The notes under the pieces were generated by a model. The model was given only the letters and a program-made list of their open reading frames with translations. It was not told the DNA's origin and searched no databases. DNA of 64,000 nt from Isochrysis galbana (lineage: Eukaryota > Haptophyta > Isochrysidales > Isochrysidaceae), in assembly GCA_018136815.1 (NCBI GenBank), contig CM030936.1:4844707-4908706 (forward strand). The letters run 5' to 3'. Below, one piece after another: positions 41,530 through 58,899 of the stretch. The position numbers were made by a program, and so were the translations under genes. How positions within the stretch are numbered: the stretch's first letter is position 1; each line of letters opens with the position of its first letter.

Positions 41530-41870
41530 GGATTCCAAGAGACTTATTGAATAAGACGAAAAAAGTGCGGTGTGCCTAAGGGGGAGATGCGAAGAGATTG
41601 CAAATTAAACCTGACTGCAATCACTGAAGTAGATAGAGAAACGCGGAGAAGATGGCGAAGTAAACCTATTTGCGAGGCGCCTAGGATGAAGAAAGGTGGG
41701 GAAACTTCCCTTCTCTTCGAGAGAAAGAGAGAAGGCGCTCCACAACCCAAGATCCTATGCGTCCAAGCGAAGCTTTTGACCGAGAACGAGAGCGAATTAA
41801 ACCTATTTGCAAGGCGCCTGGGAGGAAGAAAGGTGGGGAAACTTCCCTTCTCTTCGAGAGCGAAAGAGAG
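41530..41870 (-). repeat. Retroelement-derived dispersed repeat, copy 2, with internal duplication
   Basis: This is the reverse of the 11100-11470 repeat. The segment GAAGAAAGGTGGGGAAACTT plus the following CTCTTCGAGAG occurs twice, at about 41685 and 41821 (about 136 bp apart). The 11-kb copy has it once. Confidence 0.7.
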
Positions 41871-41876
41871 AGAGGC

Positions 41877-42080
41877 GGATCGATCGAGCGTACCGCCTCG
41901 ATTTTCTTGGGGTCCATCTCTAGACTCTAGACCACGACGAGAGACGACGTGCCCGAGGTATTCGCCCTTGATAGCGAACAAGACGCACTTGGCGGAGGCT
42001 TTGCACAAGAGACCAGCCCATCGGAGCCGCTCGAGGACGAGGTTGAGACGATGGAGCATCTGCTCAAAGGAGGCGTCGAG
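41877..42080 (-). pseudogene. Ty3/gypsy reverse transcriptase fragment
   Basis: The minus strand encodes SFEQMLHRLNLVLERLRWAG, KCVLFAIKGEYLGHVVSRRG and, in the next frame, MDPKKIEAVRSID. This is the thumb-side part of a Ty3/gypsy reverse transcriptase that follows the catalytic YxDD region. A 7-bp tandem duplication (TCTAGAG twice, near 41922-41935) shifts the frame between RRG and the DPKKIEAV segment. A C run disrupts the upstream side. The catalytic core and other domains are not recognisable. Confidence 0.75.
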
Positions 42081-42269
42081 GGGGGGGGGGGAAACGAAAA
42101 ATCGGAGACGTGGGGTGACGAACCTATTGACGGAATGAAGGCGCGGTACGAGGGGGGAAGGGGAACCGGAGCATGACGACCGAGAGGGAGTCGCGCGGGG
42201 AAACCTAGTGGCGGGAGAAGTACAGAGGGGGGTGTATGAACCCTCCCTACCCGCAACAGTAGGGCCTGA

Positions 42270-42390
42270 GCCAAGAGTTGCTCGCTCAGACCCCCGAAGT
42301 TGCTCGCAAAAGTTGCTCGAAATAGGCCCCAAAAGGGGCAAAGTTGCTCGCAGAGTTGCTCGAAGTTGCTCGGAGTTGCTCGTTCATTGT
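42270..42390 (+). repeat. AGTTGCTC octamer cluster 1
   Basis: Seven copies of AGTTGCTC in about 115 bp with irregular 10-33-bp spacing. Confidence 0.85.
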
Positions 42391-42434
42391 TCATTGCGCC
42401 GCGATCGCCGCGCCGCGTGCTGCCGGGCGTCAGC

Positions 42435-42454
42435 GTGTCGCATCCGCGATCGAC
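42435..42454 (+). repeat. Dispersed 20-bp motif, copy 4
   Basis: An exact copy of the 20-bp motif, 50 bp after the AGTTGCTC cluster. Confidence 0.8.
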
Positions 42455-43120
42455 CTTTTTGTTTTAGAAGTTGTCTGCGTTTCTATGTCCCCTCCTTGCA
42501 GGCTAGTCACTAGTCACCGTCGCAGGATCCTACATTCGTCCATTCGCCCTTGTTGCCCTCGCCTCCTTTGTCGCCTCCCTTGCCGCCTGCTTGCCCCTCA
42601 CTCACCTGGCTTACCTCCTTGTGTGCTCCTCGCGTTTTAGGCTAAGTCGCGCGATCAGGTATCGCCGGTGCAAGGAACCGCCCCCGTGTGTGACCCTGAT
42701 TCCCCCTCAGGTGTTGGCCGTTGAATTATATCGTGGCGCTATTTTACTTCGGTCTTCATCAAATCACTTAAGGGTTAAGGGTTTTCGAAAGATTCCCTCC
42801 TTATTCCTGTGCGTAACTGTCGCCCCGTCGGATCGTCCGTCGCCCCGTCGCTCTCTTGTCGGCATTCTCTTCCTTGTTCGGTCTGCCAGCGGGTTCCTGT
42901 GCGTTCCGTGATAGGGATACGTTAGTGTGGAGAGTGTTGACGTGAGTGTAGTGTCATCTTGTCGGTCCATCGGCCTCTAGCCGTCTGTCGTCTGTCGTTC
43001 TTCGTTCGTCGCTCTCGTTCTCGTCCTCGTTCCCGTTCTCGTCCCTCGTTCTCAACACTACCTCATACCAAACCTCACCAATCCCTCGGCCCTAGCCTAT
43101 CCATCCCGATCCGCCCAGCC
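42455..43120. other. Probable retroelement untranslated region, no gene
   Basis: CT-rich plus strand between the dispersed motif and the gag-like start at 43121. No coding signal. Confidence 0.4.
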
Positions 43121-43306
43121 ATGTCCGCTCCGTCGTCGCGCTCGCCCTCGCCCAAGCCCGTCCTCCCGCCTTCCTCTGCTGAGGAGGTGGTCCAGCCCGT
43201 CATTCCATCACTCCCGGCCTCCTTCGCCGCGCCTTCCGCCGATCGCCTCCCTTCCGAATCATCGCATATCGAGCCCGTGGTCATGCTCGATCCGTCACAG
43301 CGCGGC
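43121..43306 (+). pseudogene. Gag-like N-terminus, truncated, third copy
   Basis: The ATG at 43121 starts MSAPSSRSPSPKPVLPPSSA, which shares the SPSPKP.(C/L)PPSSA pattern with the remnants at 22.6 and 41.2 kb. A stop at 43306 ends the frame after about 62 codons. Confidence 0.5.
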
Positions 43307-43539
43307 TAAATAAAGGGAATACTGGGAACATTGCAGGGAACAGGATAGCGGCGCGGCGGGCGTTAGAACCCATGCACTTTTCATACATAAACATGATGTT
43401 TATGTGAATAAGAAGAGGCAGAGGGGAGGGGGGCGTTCCGCAAGTAGGTGCTCTTCTATCGATCCACCGATGTTTATGTGAATAAGAAGAGGCAGAGGGG
43501 TTAAAGTTAAAGTTGCACGCTCGGCCTATCTATCGATCT

Positions 43540-43700
43540 AGGAGGGGTAGGTTGCTCCTCTAACGGGTCTATCTATGGGTAAGTTGCTATAGGTAAGTTG
43601 CTCGAGTTGCTCAATGTTGCTTGTGGCCCTTAAAGTTGCTCAAAAGTTGCTCGCCCTCTCAATCTCAATTACCCCAAAGTTGCTCAAAAAGTTGCCGGCA
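43540..43700 (+). repeat. AGTTGCTC octamer cluster 2
   Basis: Five clear AGTTGCTC copies and several one-base variants (AGTTGCTA, GGTTGCTC, AGTTGCCG) in about 150 bp. Confidence 0.8.
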
Positions 43701-43719
43701 ATTCTTGTCAGGCCCTACG

Positions 43720-43866
43720 CAACAGGGCTTTCTGACGAGGCCCGCCTCGGGCAGCGTGGGGCGTCCCAGGTTGGGCGCAGTGGCGAGGGTCGCCTGAGGC
43801 TCGGGAGCGGTCGCGGCACGCTCCATAGTTCAAACTACTACTATCATAATAGTTTTGACCTAGCCT
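43720..43866 (-). mobile_element. LINE 5' head fragment, reversed
   Basis: Reverse complement of the MERAATAPEPQATLATAP start with its leader (CTATTATGATAG hairpin-like, then GTTTGAACT before the ATG at about 43830). It matches 29757 and 58105. Confidence 0.75.
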
Positions 43867-44014
43867 CTAGCATCTCAAACAATACGTGTGTACCGAGTGC
43901 ACCGAAAACTAGCAGCCTGCGACGCACATTGTGAAGCACTCAGCTAGGGCCCACGTCATTGCACCCGGATGGCGCAGTGGCTTCTAGGCGAAAAATGATG
44001 GAAGCTCCTCGCGA

Positions 44015-47000
44015 TCATTTGGTCTCAGTAGGATTTGCACCCTGGGGCGGTGTCATCGACGCGCTTGCGGACGTGGGGGCACCCGAGCAAATGTGCAGTT
44101 GCGCCTTGGGGAAAACGAGAAAACTTAGGGAAAGGGGAGGCAACTTGAAGATCCCATGAGTGTTGTGGGCTTGTGTGGCCGACACCACGCGTGGCACCAG
44201 CAATGGCAAGGTCCCGGCTGTGCCTCTGTCCTCCGCGCGCAAGAGCTTCCCGTTCAGCCGGATCCTATGGGAGTGCAAGGAGATGGGGGGGGCCCCGTCC
44301 GACGAAAGCACGTACTCTAATCGTAGATGACGGGACACATCGCGTGCCTCCTGTTTGCCATCGCTAAATGTGGCATACGGCTGGCGACGGAAGCAACGCG
44401 CAAGAGGCCCCAAGACGTCTCGTCTTGAGCGACGTGCACGGGGAGCCGGAGAATCTCGCGCGGGAGCGCTGTCATCAGTGGCCACGGAGCTCAATGGTGT
44501 GAAAGAGGGTAGAACGTCGACCTTGGAGATGTTTTCCACCTCGAACGCCGAGCAGTTGCGCGAGACTTCTGCAGAGTGCTCTGCGAAGGCCACGCAACGT
44601 GGATTTGCCGCGCATCGGACAGCACACGCCTCCCATGCAATTCTGTAAGAATCATCGCGGGCAACGAGGGCAGCCGCCGCCGCAGATGGCCGAGCAGGCC
44701 GAATCAGCCGCGGCTCGCCAAACTCGGCGACGAGATCATCGCAAGAAGTTTCCTTGTGGAAGGATGCCACTAGATTTGAGACGTCCAAGTGGATCGAGCT
44801 CCTTCCGAGATTCATGAGAACTACTGTAACCGCTCCTGAAGACTCACCCAGCACAGTGGAATTTGCGTTTTCTGCAATGGTAGCTCCGTCGGTCGAAGTG
44901 CCTCCTTTTGCGGTGCATGCAGCGTATGCACGTATAGCAGGAGTCGATTGGTGGTGTTGAGACACCGTCCATGCGGACAGGATGCGGGTGCCCATCAGCC
45001 GGCGCCATAACACGAGTACGTAAAAGTCGGGCGACAAACCCCGAGTGGACGAGTCGTGCTTCTTCGAGCCACGATGTGAGCTTACTGCAGCGGTAACACT
45101 AGACGCGTTGCCTCCCGTGGAATTGCCTAGACTAACCAATGCATAGCTTCCACCTAGTAGCGTTTGCCTAGTGGACAACGGTCGGGGCACGTCAAGATCT
45201 AACGGGAAGTCACGGCAAAAAAGGGAATGCCTGCGGTCAACACAGCTATGAGACCGGGCGAAAGGCTGGATGAGTCGCGAACGATCGCACCTGCAGACCG
45301 CCCTGGCCCCATTCAAGGCTAGCACTCCAAGTGCATCGGCAAACCAAAATATCGAGAGAAAGGCATCCGTCGCCCCTGGAGCTCCAGAGTTGAAAGCGCC
45401 GCCCATCTCACTCACCCAGAAAGCAGCAGGCCTTCCGCGATTGGACAGCGCAAGGCGCCGAGCGAGCGCCACTGATGTCGAGGTCTTGTCCAGGAAATCG
45501 GGACGAAGCTGTGGATCATGTGATGGCAAAGAGGTTAGCGGAGGGCAACGTAGTCAAACGAGGCATGGGGGACAACGGCTGTCTATCTTGAAGAGAAGGC
45601 TTCTGAAGAACGGCGCGTCAGAGATTGGGCGCATGTGGCAGAGTCAAATGGCCGCCTCACCATCTTGTCTCTGAGCTGATCGAGAGGAATGCTCCCGGCG
45701 CCTAGGGGATACATATGAGTGCCAATGCCACCCTGCGTCTTATCACTCAGCCAAGGAGCCCCGCGCAATAAGGACGACATCCATCGGCCATCAGACGGGT
45801 CAAACTGCACATTCGGCGCCAGGACTTTTGGGTGTTGCCACGAGCCCTCTCTAATCGGTGGCCACAGCTCCTCCACGATGTTCTTCATCACACGCAGACC
45901 ATCCAAATATTCCGGCGGGCTCATTCTCGCCTCGATAGCTCGAGATCCGCCGAGCTCGTTGCCATAGGCCAGCGCAGCAATCGGATCATGACGCGAGGCT
46001 GCTCGCTTGAGGAATGCCCGGGCATTCGAGCTATCCCACGCCCCTGCCGAGTAGTTGGTGCAGCAGGGTGGAGCAGGACGAGCCGTGCGGCAAGACACGG
46101 GCGAAGAGCACTCGGTTCGCGTGCGACCACGCAACGCATTGACACTGAAGACGATCTCACACCCGACAGCCCGGCAGAACGCCATGAGCTGGTCCCATCT
46201 GTGGAGTGAAAGGCACCCACCGGTGAATCCCGATCGTAAGGTATCATCCTGGTGGAAGCCGCCACAACTTGAATGCGTACTAGCGACTGCCGAGCGTTGC
46301 TCTCCCTTGGTTGCACCAACGCTGCCGTTGTCGTCCTCGTAGCTTTGTCTGAAGCTTGATCCATCTGCGCGGTGCGATGACTCGCCCGGCAACTCTTCCT
46401 CGTAAACAACCTGATCAGCAAGAGAACCTCCAAGGCGAAGAAGGAAGGGTGCGAGAGCAGATGCAGCAGATCGAAGTAGGGGGTCGTCAAGGTTAGCCTC
46501 TAAGAGAGAGGATCCACCCCAAGGGCATCGCCCATAGTCGCATTTCTCGGCAGGCCACCAATCTAGAGTGGCGCAGACAAAGCGACGCGGAACAGTAGCG
46601 CCAGCACGATGGCTCACGATCAGTTTGGCGTCGATGGAAGGCGAGGGCACAGAAGTTGAAGAAGCTGAATGAATAGGCTTGGGCGAGCCATCAAGCAAAG
46701 GTGATGCGTCTGCATCGGCTGCGGGCTCCTTGTGTTGTGCTGTCTGGAAGGTCACGTGCGTAGGGCGCCAGCGCTTCTCCCTTTGGGCGTCGGTGGCGTC
46801 CGTAGGCTCTTGGGCCTCCGGCTCATCGGCAAAGTCCCCTTGCGACGCGGCAGCAGTTGCCCTGCGTCTCTCTCCACGAGGCGGCAACAGATCTTGACTT
46901 GCAGTGGCATCTCCTGCTGAATGCGCACGGTCTGGCGCCACGTCTGTAGCGCTTACAGTGTCTCCGTCACTCGCATCATTGGCGGCAGCCAATACGCCCT

Positions 47001-47415
47001 GAACTCCTCGCATCTGACCAGCGCTGCCTCCGCGGTGGTCTTCGCCATTCCTCAGGTAGCCCACGTCCATCTCGGTTGCCACCCTGCTCTCTCGCTCTCT
47101 CTTGAGGGGCAAATGCTCGCCATGCAGCTGCACGCGCCATGGCTGCTCGTGATGCACCGCACGCTCCCTCTGGCGCCCGCCGCTGGCGCGCGCTAACCGC
47201 CGCTCTCTCCCCTCCCTCTTCTCTCCTCGGCTCACGAGAGAGAGAGAGCCAAGTAGAATGGCGCTCGAGAGGAGCAGCGCGAGCGCGATGAGCGTGGCGT
47301 GTGCAGACAGGCGATAGCCGGTCCGTCGCTGAGCGCGCCGCCGGCCAGACAGCCCGGGCGCCTCCCAGAGGGAGGGGGAGCGCGGGCAGGAGGGAAGTGA
47401 GACGGAGCGAGTCAT
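44015..47415 (-). CDS. GH79 beta-glucuronidase/heparanase-like glycosidase, type II membrane protein
   Basis: Exons 45661-47415 and 44015-45508 (152-bp GT-AG intron, phase 0) encode 1082 residues. GH79 enzymes remove glucuronic acid from proteoglycans (plants: arabinogalactan proteins). An N-terminal signal anchor (TLIALALLLSSAILLGSLSL) and about 200 low-complexity residues precede the catalytic domain: CATLDWWPAEKCDYG, LLRLGGSLADQVVYE, the acid/base in AYGNELGG, and the nucleophile in FWVSEMGGAFNSG. The downstream family blocks are LLGGSYALVSLGN, SPDFYVLVLWRRLMG and the closing FLVFPKAQLHIC. The C-terminal beta-domain holds a cysteine-rich insert (WEACAVRCAANPRCVAFAEH) that resembles a PAN/apple motif and is not usual in the family. 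The enzyme probably acts in the secretory lumen or at the cell surface. Confidence 0.88.
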
Positions 47416-47887
47416 CCTCTGCGCTCCATCGCGCGCCGTTCACACAGCTGGAGGAGCTCATCGCGAAACATCTACTCGTAGACAAGAGTAGAGGTTTCAG
47501 AGTTTTCTTGTTGTCCTCGCTTAATCTTAATCCTAGTGCTGAGGGACTGAGGGACCGTGCCTCATCAGCAACGGAGCCCCTCCCCCGCGATGGGGGTATG
47601 CGCGGTTGGTGCATGGCTCGTCTGGTGTATGTGGCTAGTGATGCTAGCCAACAAGACCTCTTACAAGACTACAGTTTCTAACGTCGTACCCCCGCCGAAA
47701 GACCATTCCACAACTTCCAACGGCCAATGACGAACGACTTGTGACTTGTTGCCAACTTCTGCTTCTGCAACACCAGTGCGCTCGACGGCTCGACGGCGCC
47801 GTTCATGGGTGTAACAACAACAACAACTGAATATTGGTGCCTCTACTGCCACTAGCCACGCACCAACACTAGGCCGGTCACCGGTCA
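47416..47887. other. Upstream flank of the GH79 gene, nothing recognised
   Basis: No clear promoter motif. Unlike most genes here, no long CT tract precedes this start codon. Confidence 0.45.
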
Positions 47888-48210
47888 CTCACGCTTTTTA
47901 ACAACTATTTTCCATCCCTCCTGGGTGTCCAAGGATTCCCCAGGGACCCCCCTTACCTGCCCCCCCCCCCCCCCCCGCGAACCCCCTCTACCCCACGAAA
48001 ATCCATGGCGTCGGTGAGTGACTCCCCCCGTCTTGTCCGGCCCATGGAGGTCTATTTTGGGAGAATGGGAGGATTGCGGATTGCGCGCGTGAGGGAATCA
48101 AAGCAGTGAATGTCGGGCGAATCCCCATAAGAAACGCGGAGGTTCCGAGTCGGCCGATTGCCGGCTGTCGGCCTCACAATGGCTGCCAGCTGGGGAGGAG
48201 CCCAAGCTCA
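47888..48210 (+). repeat. About 320-bp dispersed repeat, copy 2
   Basis: It matches 11920-12240 (-) block by block (see that entry). A C run of about 18 at 47961-47978 lies in the variable part. Confidence 0.75.
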
Positions 48211-48286
48211 AGCTCAAGCGCCTCGCGAGGGATGTGTAAGACCCGTAACAGGTTTGATTTGAGCAATCTGGATATCTGGTTGGAGT

Positions 48287-49275
48287 TCAGATTTGGTATC
48301 CAGATAGTATCCGGATACCGTCCAACACCATACTCTCAAACCAGTGCTTTACCCTCAGCTCTCCGAGTGCGGACATCTTCAGGATGTGAGCACCGACATT
48401 GCGCCGATTAGGCGGCCTCCATGCCTCGCGCGTGAGCTTGGCGATGAAGTCATTGAAAGGCACATCCATCTCTGGAAGACTAAGCGGTCGGGCGGACTTC
48501 ACAAGCCATCGTGCGCAAGCCATGTCCACCTCCTCCTTGCGCTTCGGCCCAAAGGGGACGGCTTTGATGGTCTTTTGCATCGCGTCCTCCATCGAGACGC
48601 CGGCGTCTTGTGCATCCGCGTCGAGATATCCCTTGAGTAATTGGTAGGCGCGTTTGTGCTTGCCCTGGTGGTGGTTCCACAGAGGAGTTGGTCCCATCTT
48701 CGCCCCGATGACCGCGCCGCACTGGACCTTCTTGTCTGACGCAGCCTCCTTGACCATTTCCAGGCAGATGAAGTACTTGTCCTGCGTGGGGTGTGCCTTG
48801 TAGCAGCGCCAAATTGGCGCCTTCTTGCGACCATCAAGGGGCTCTTCGACCGACGATACCTCCGAGACAACATCAGTGTCAGTGTTGCTGGTTGCGCTGT
48901 CGCTCGCCGTCCACGTTCTGCTGGAAGGTAGCAGCAATGCCGCCCCAGAGGACAACGTCGATATATTTGACACCGACGGCACGATTGCACCCGCAAGAGT
49001 TGGCTGCGTCAATCGTCCAGCTTTTGCTGCCGCCCGCTTTGCCGCAATGTTGGCAGCGAAGGCCTCGTTCTCGCTCTTCTGCTGGGCTTCGAAGGTCGAG
49101 ATGTCGGGCTCCATCCCGGCGAGGTGTGCCAGGGGCTCCCAAGTGTCATGCTTGGACTCGAAGCCCCTCCACCTGATGAGGTACTGAACCTCGCCTTGCC
49201 GCAAGCGCTTGGCCACAATGTGGTCGACCTCGTACAAGGTGTCGTCCTCCGCCTCCGCCACTCGTTTGCGCCCCA
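48287..49275 (-). pseudogene. Chromodomain plus BED-type transposase N-terminus (hAT-like), truncated
   Basis: From MGRKRVAEAEDD (start near 49275) the frame gives a chromodomain (YEVDHIVAKRLRQGEVQYLI, RWRGFESKHDTWEP, methyl-lysine-reader type). An Asp/Ser linker follows, then a BED-like zinc finger (WRCYKAHP, KKVQCGAVIG, WNHHQGKHKRAYQ). It stops soon after, at 48287, before any DDE core. It is therefore the N-terminal third of a chromodomain transposase, or a domesticated fragment. The ORF is uninterrupted over about 330 codons. Whether it is expressed cannot be seen. Confidence 0.6.
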
Positions 49276-49359
49276 TCTTGGGCTTGGGAAGCCCGCCCCC
49301 GCTTTTTCGCGCCAGCGCGCCAGCCCACATAAAGATGAAGGAACGAGAGAGGAAAATTA

Positions 49360-49475
49360 AAGGGGGGGGGGGGGGGGGGTCGTTTTGCAAGTAGAGTTCG
49401 CAAGAGGGGGAGGGGGGAGAGAGGGGGAGAGGGGGGGGGGGGAAAGGGGGGGGAAGGGGGGGGGGGGGGGAGGGA
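49360..49475 (+). repeat. G homopolymer tracts
   Basis: Runs of up to about 18 G in series (49361-49379, 49430-49470) with short A or GA interruptions. Confidence 0.95.
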
Positions 49476-50281
49476 CGTTCACGAGACCTTTTTTGTCGTC
49501 GCGCCTATTATGTAGATAATACTGATAATACTATTAATAGGGTTGACTGGAGCACTATTAGTATCTATCTAGATAGCCGAAGAGCACTATTAGTATCTAT
49601 CTAGATAGCCGAAGCGCCCTGTTACCTAATATCTAGATAGCTCCAAACCAAACCTATTCACAGCCTTAGCTCCCAGGCCCCTGCAGGCCTCCTGGGGACC
49701 TGAAGAGGGGCCGCAGGCGCGCGCCATGGGCCAGAGCCGCAGGGAAGAGAGGAGGAAGAGGGAAGAGGGAGGGGAGGGGGGAGTGGCAGCTCTCCCCTCC
49801 GGCGTTTACGTGTCTTCTCACCCCGTTTGGGTAAGAGAAGACGGGGGCACCAGAACCAGGAGGGAAGGGCCGCGGCTCGCCGCGGCCACTCGCCTCGGCG
49901 AGAGAGATTGGCGCTTCTGGGCTCCCATTCACCATTCACGAGTGCCCCCCCCCCCCCCTGCGTTGTTTTTACCCGAAAGGGGTTTTCCCCCAGCGTGGAC
50001 TCGAGGAGAGGACGTGCTGGGGTGTGCGGGGTCGGTGCGTGCACTGGGGGGAGGACAAATATCGAGGGGAGGGGGCAGGGACAGTGACCCCTCCCCGCGG
50101 TAGCACTCGGACACCTGGCTCGTCAGGCATGGCGGGATTCCGGGACGGAAAAGTTGTGTCCAATTAGCTAGTGGGGTTGGCTAGGATATAACATTAATTG
50201 TTTTAATTTTAATTTTCATCGCCCATCGCCCCGAAGAAAGACACTGTCTCTGTTTTTCACATGTAGGTTACTTACTACATC
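49476..50281. other. Intergenic, GC-rich palindromic patches, no gene
   Basis: A 40-bp direct repeat around CACTATTAGTATCTATCTAG lies at about 49552-49610. The following 300 bp are GC-rich with overlapping frames but no domain. A C run is at 49947-49960. Confidence 0.45.
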
Positions 50282-50403
50282 GTGCCACAACAACAAAACT
50301 CTGAGGCCCACACAGTTTTTCGTCACGTTGAGGAGGAGAGTCCACTCATATCACTGTGGCCGCCCGCGCGCGCGCGCCTCTCCCGCGCAGCACACGCTCC
50401 CCT

Positions 50404-51275
<872 letters not shown>

Positions 51276-51349
51276 CCTGCCTTCTCTCGCTCCCTCTCGG
51301 CTCCCTTCTCGGCTCACAAATCCTCCTCAGCGTTCTCTCTCATCTCACA

Positions 51350-57285
<5,936 letters not shown>

Positions 57286-58061
57286 GAACCTCGGCGGCAT
57301 TATTCTCAGAGTCAAATGACCCTCTTGTTCACGATGGTTGCTTGTGACGCGCAACATAGCGCAAGCCCCGGCGCAGTCGTGCCTGTCGTGCCGCCTCGCT
57401 AGTCCTTTCGCAATAGTGCACCGTTGCTTTTGAGAATCGACAGCATGGCGTGGGTTTCACTTGGCTTTCAATTTGGACTCACTTGGCTTTGCGTGCGTCT
57501 GAGTCGCCTCCACGCATATCCTCGCTGCGGCTGCTTTTGAAAGGCTTTTGTTTGCCCAGGTTCTCTGTTTCGGGAACGTTACCGGTTGAGGGAATGCAGC
57601 TCGTAATACTAAAATAAAACAGCAAATTGGATAAAGGATAAAGGGGCGTCTTATTCAACCTACTTTAATAAGTGGAGGTCAACTACTTTTATTAGTAGGA
57701 GGCCAATGAAGGCCTCGCGCCCCACGATCGAAGCTCGAAGCCACGTGGGGCTGCAGAGGAGGACAGGATTCAGGAAAAAGGAGCGCATCTAAAACAAACG
57801 CGCCTGCGTTTACGCGGGGCGCAGCATCCAAGGTCGATCGAACGCAACGAGCGCGAAGGAAGCGATGCTGCATGGCATCGAAGAGTGCAAGGAATCGTCG
57901 TGAAATAAAGCACACGAAACATTTGCAAGAGATCGATTCCTCTATTGGATGCTACTCTACAAGAAGACGCGATCATCTCGCCAGCATTCTCCGGCACTTC
58001 TTTCCGCATCCTCTGAAGCAATCGATGTGTCGCTATTACAGCCGTCGATTATCAATAATTG
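57286..58061. other. 3' flank of PRP22, no supported gene
   Basis: Mixed sequence. A short AT-rich patch (57600-57700) contains TTTAATAAG and TTTATTAGTAGG. No gene, RNA or repeat terminus is recognised. Confidence 0.5.
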
Positions 58062-58104
58062 TACATAAGGTCAGCAGTCAAAAACTATTGTTATAGTTTG
58101 AACT

Positions 58105-58160
58105 ATGGAGCGTGCCGCGACCGCTCCCGAGCCCCAGGCGACCCTCGCCACCGCGCCCCA
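58105..58160 (+). pseudogene. LINE head (MERA-type) at the left end of the mosaic
   Basis: ATGGAGCGTGCCGCGACCGC and the following 40 bp match 29757 and 43830(-) almost exactly. The leader hairpin AACTAT-TGTT-ATAGTT lies just upstream. Confidence 0.85.
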
Positions 58161-58322
58161 CCTGGGACCAAAGATGTCTCGTCAGCTTGCGAGCTCTCAT
58201 GGATTTGGAGCTCGCACCGATATCAGTACTCATATCAGCTCGCAAGCCTCAAAAACAAAACTCCAACTCCCCTCTCTATGCGAAGCCTCAAAAACAAAAC
58301 TCCTCACCTCCACACTCCACAT

Positions 58323-58877
58323 TCAGGCCTCGTCATCGCTCTCGTCAGAGTCCTCTGGCTCGTCAGGAATCATTTCCAACTCCCAAGGCAGCACCTTGCT
58401 CTCCCACTCAGCAAGCTGGGATTCCATCAAGAGATTTGTGTGAGCTCGCACAAGCCTGTCCACCGTCCTTTGGCCGAGTCTATTGCGCTTCTTTGAGTGG
58501 ATCCAACCTTCAACAGACCAAGAATGCTCGCACCCTGATGCGGAGCAGTCCATCGAAAGCAGGCGCATCGCCGCCCAACGAAGATGTTTCCAAGGCGCGA
58601 GGTAGATCTTTGCCCATTTGTAGGACGCCATATTCTTGGCGTACGATGAGAAAGCACAATCATCGGTCAAGTCGTGTGTACCTACTGCAAGAGCCTCTTC
58701 AAAATCTGCAAGCTCAGCGAGCAGAACAGGTAACGGATGCTCATCGTTCGACATCTGGCGCAAAACCTGTTTCACCTCTTGCATCTCAGATGTGGAAAAG
58801 TCGCGCCGGCAAAATTCTGGCTCAAAGCGGTATGCCGCAGTCATTGCAGAAACATGGAAGTACTCCCATCGGGCCAT
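58323..58877 (-). pseudogene. hAT transposase C-terminal fragment
   Basis: It encodes ARWEYFHVSAMTAAYRFEPE, then CSASGCEHSWSVEGWIHSKK and RLGQRTVDRLVRAHTNLL, colinear with residues about 545-725 of the intact transposase at 4002-6131, though clearly diverged. No TIR is visible on either side. Confidence 0.85.
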
Positions 58878-58899
58878 GAATATGGTGTGTATCTTGCGA

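Noticed and set aside
43963-44060. tRNA-like A-box sequence (TGGCGCAGTGG)
   Set aside because: No matching B box with a TTCGA loop, and no acceptor stem pairs. It overlaps the 3' end of the GH79 gene.
45270-45674. Plus-strand ORFs across the GH79 gene
   Set aside because: Antisense shadows of a gene with recognisable catalytic motifs on the minus strand.
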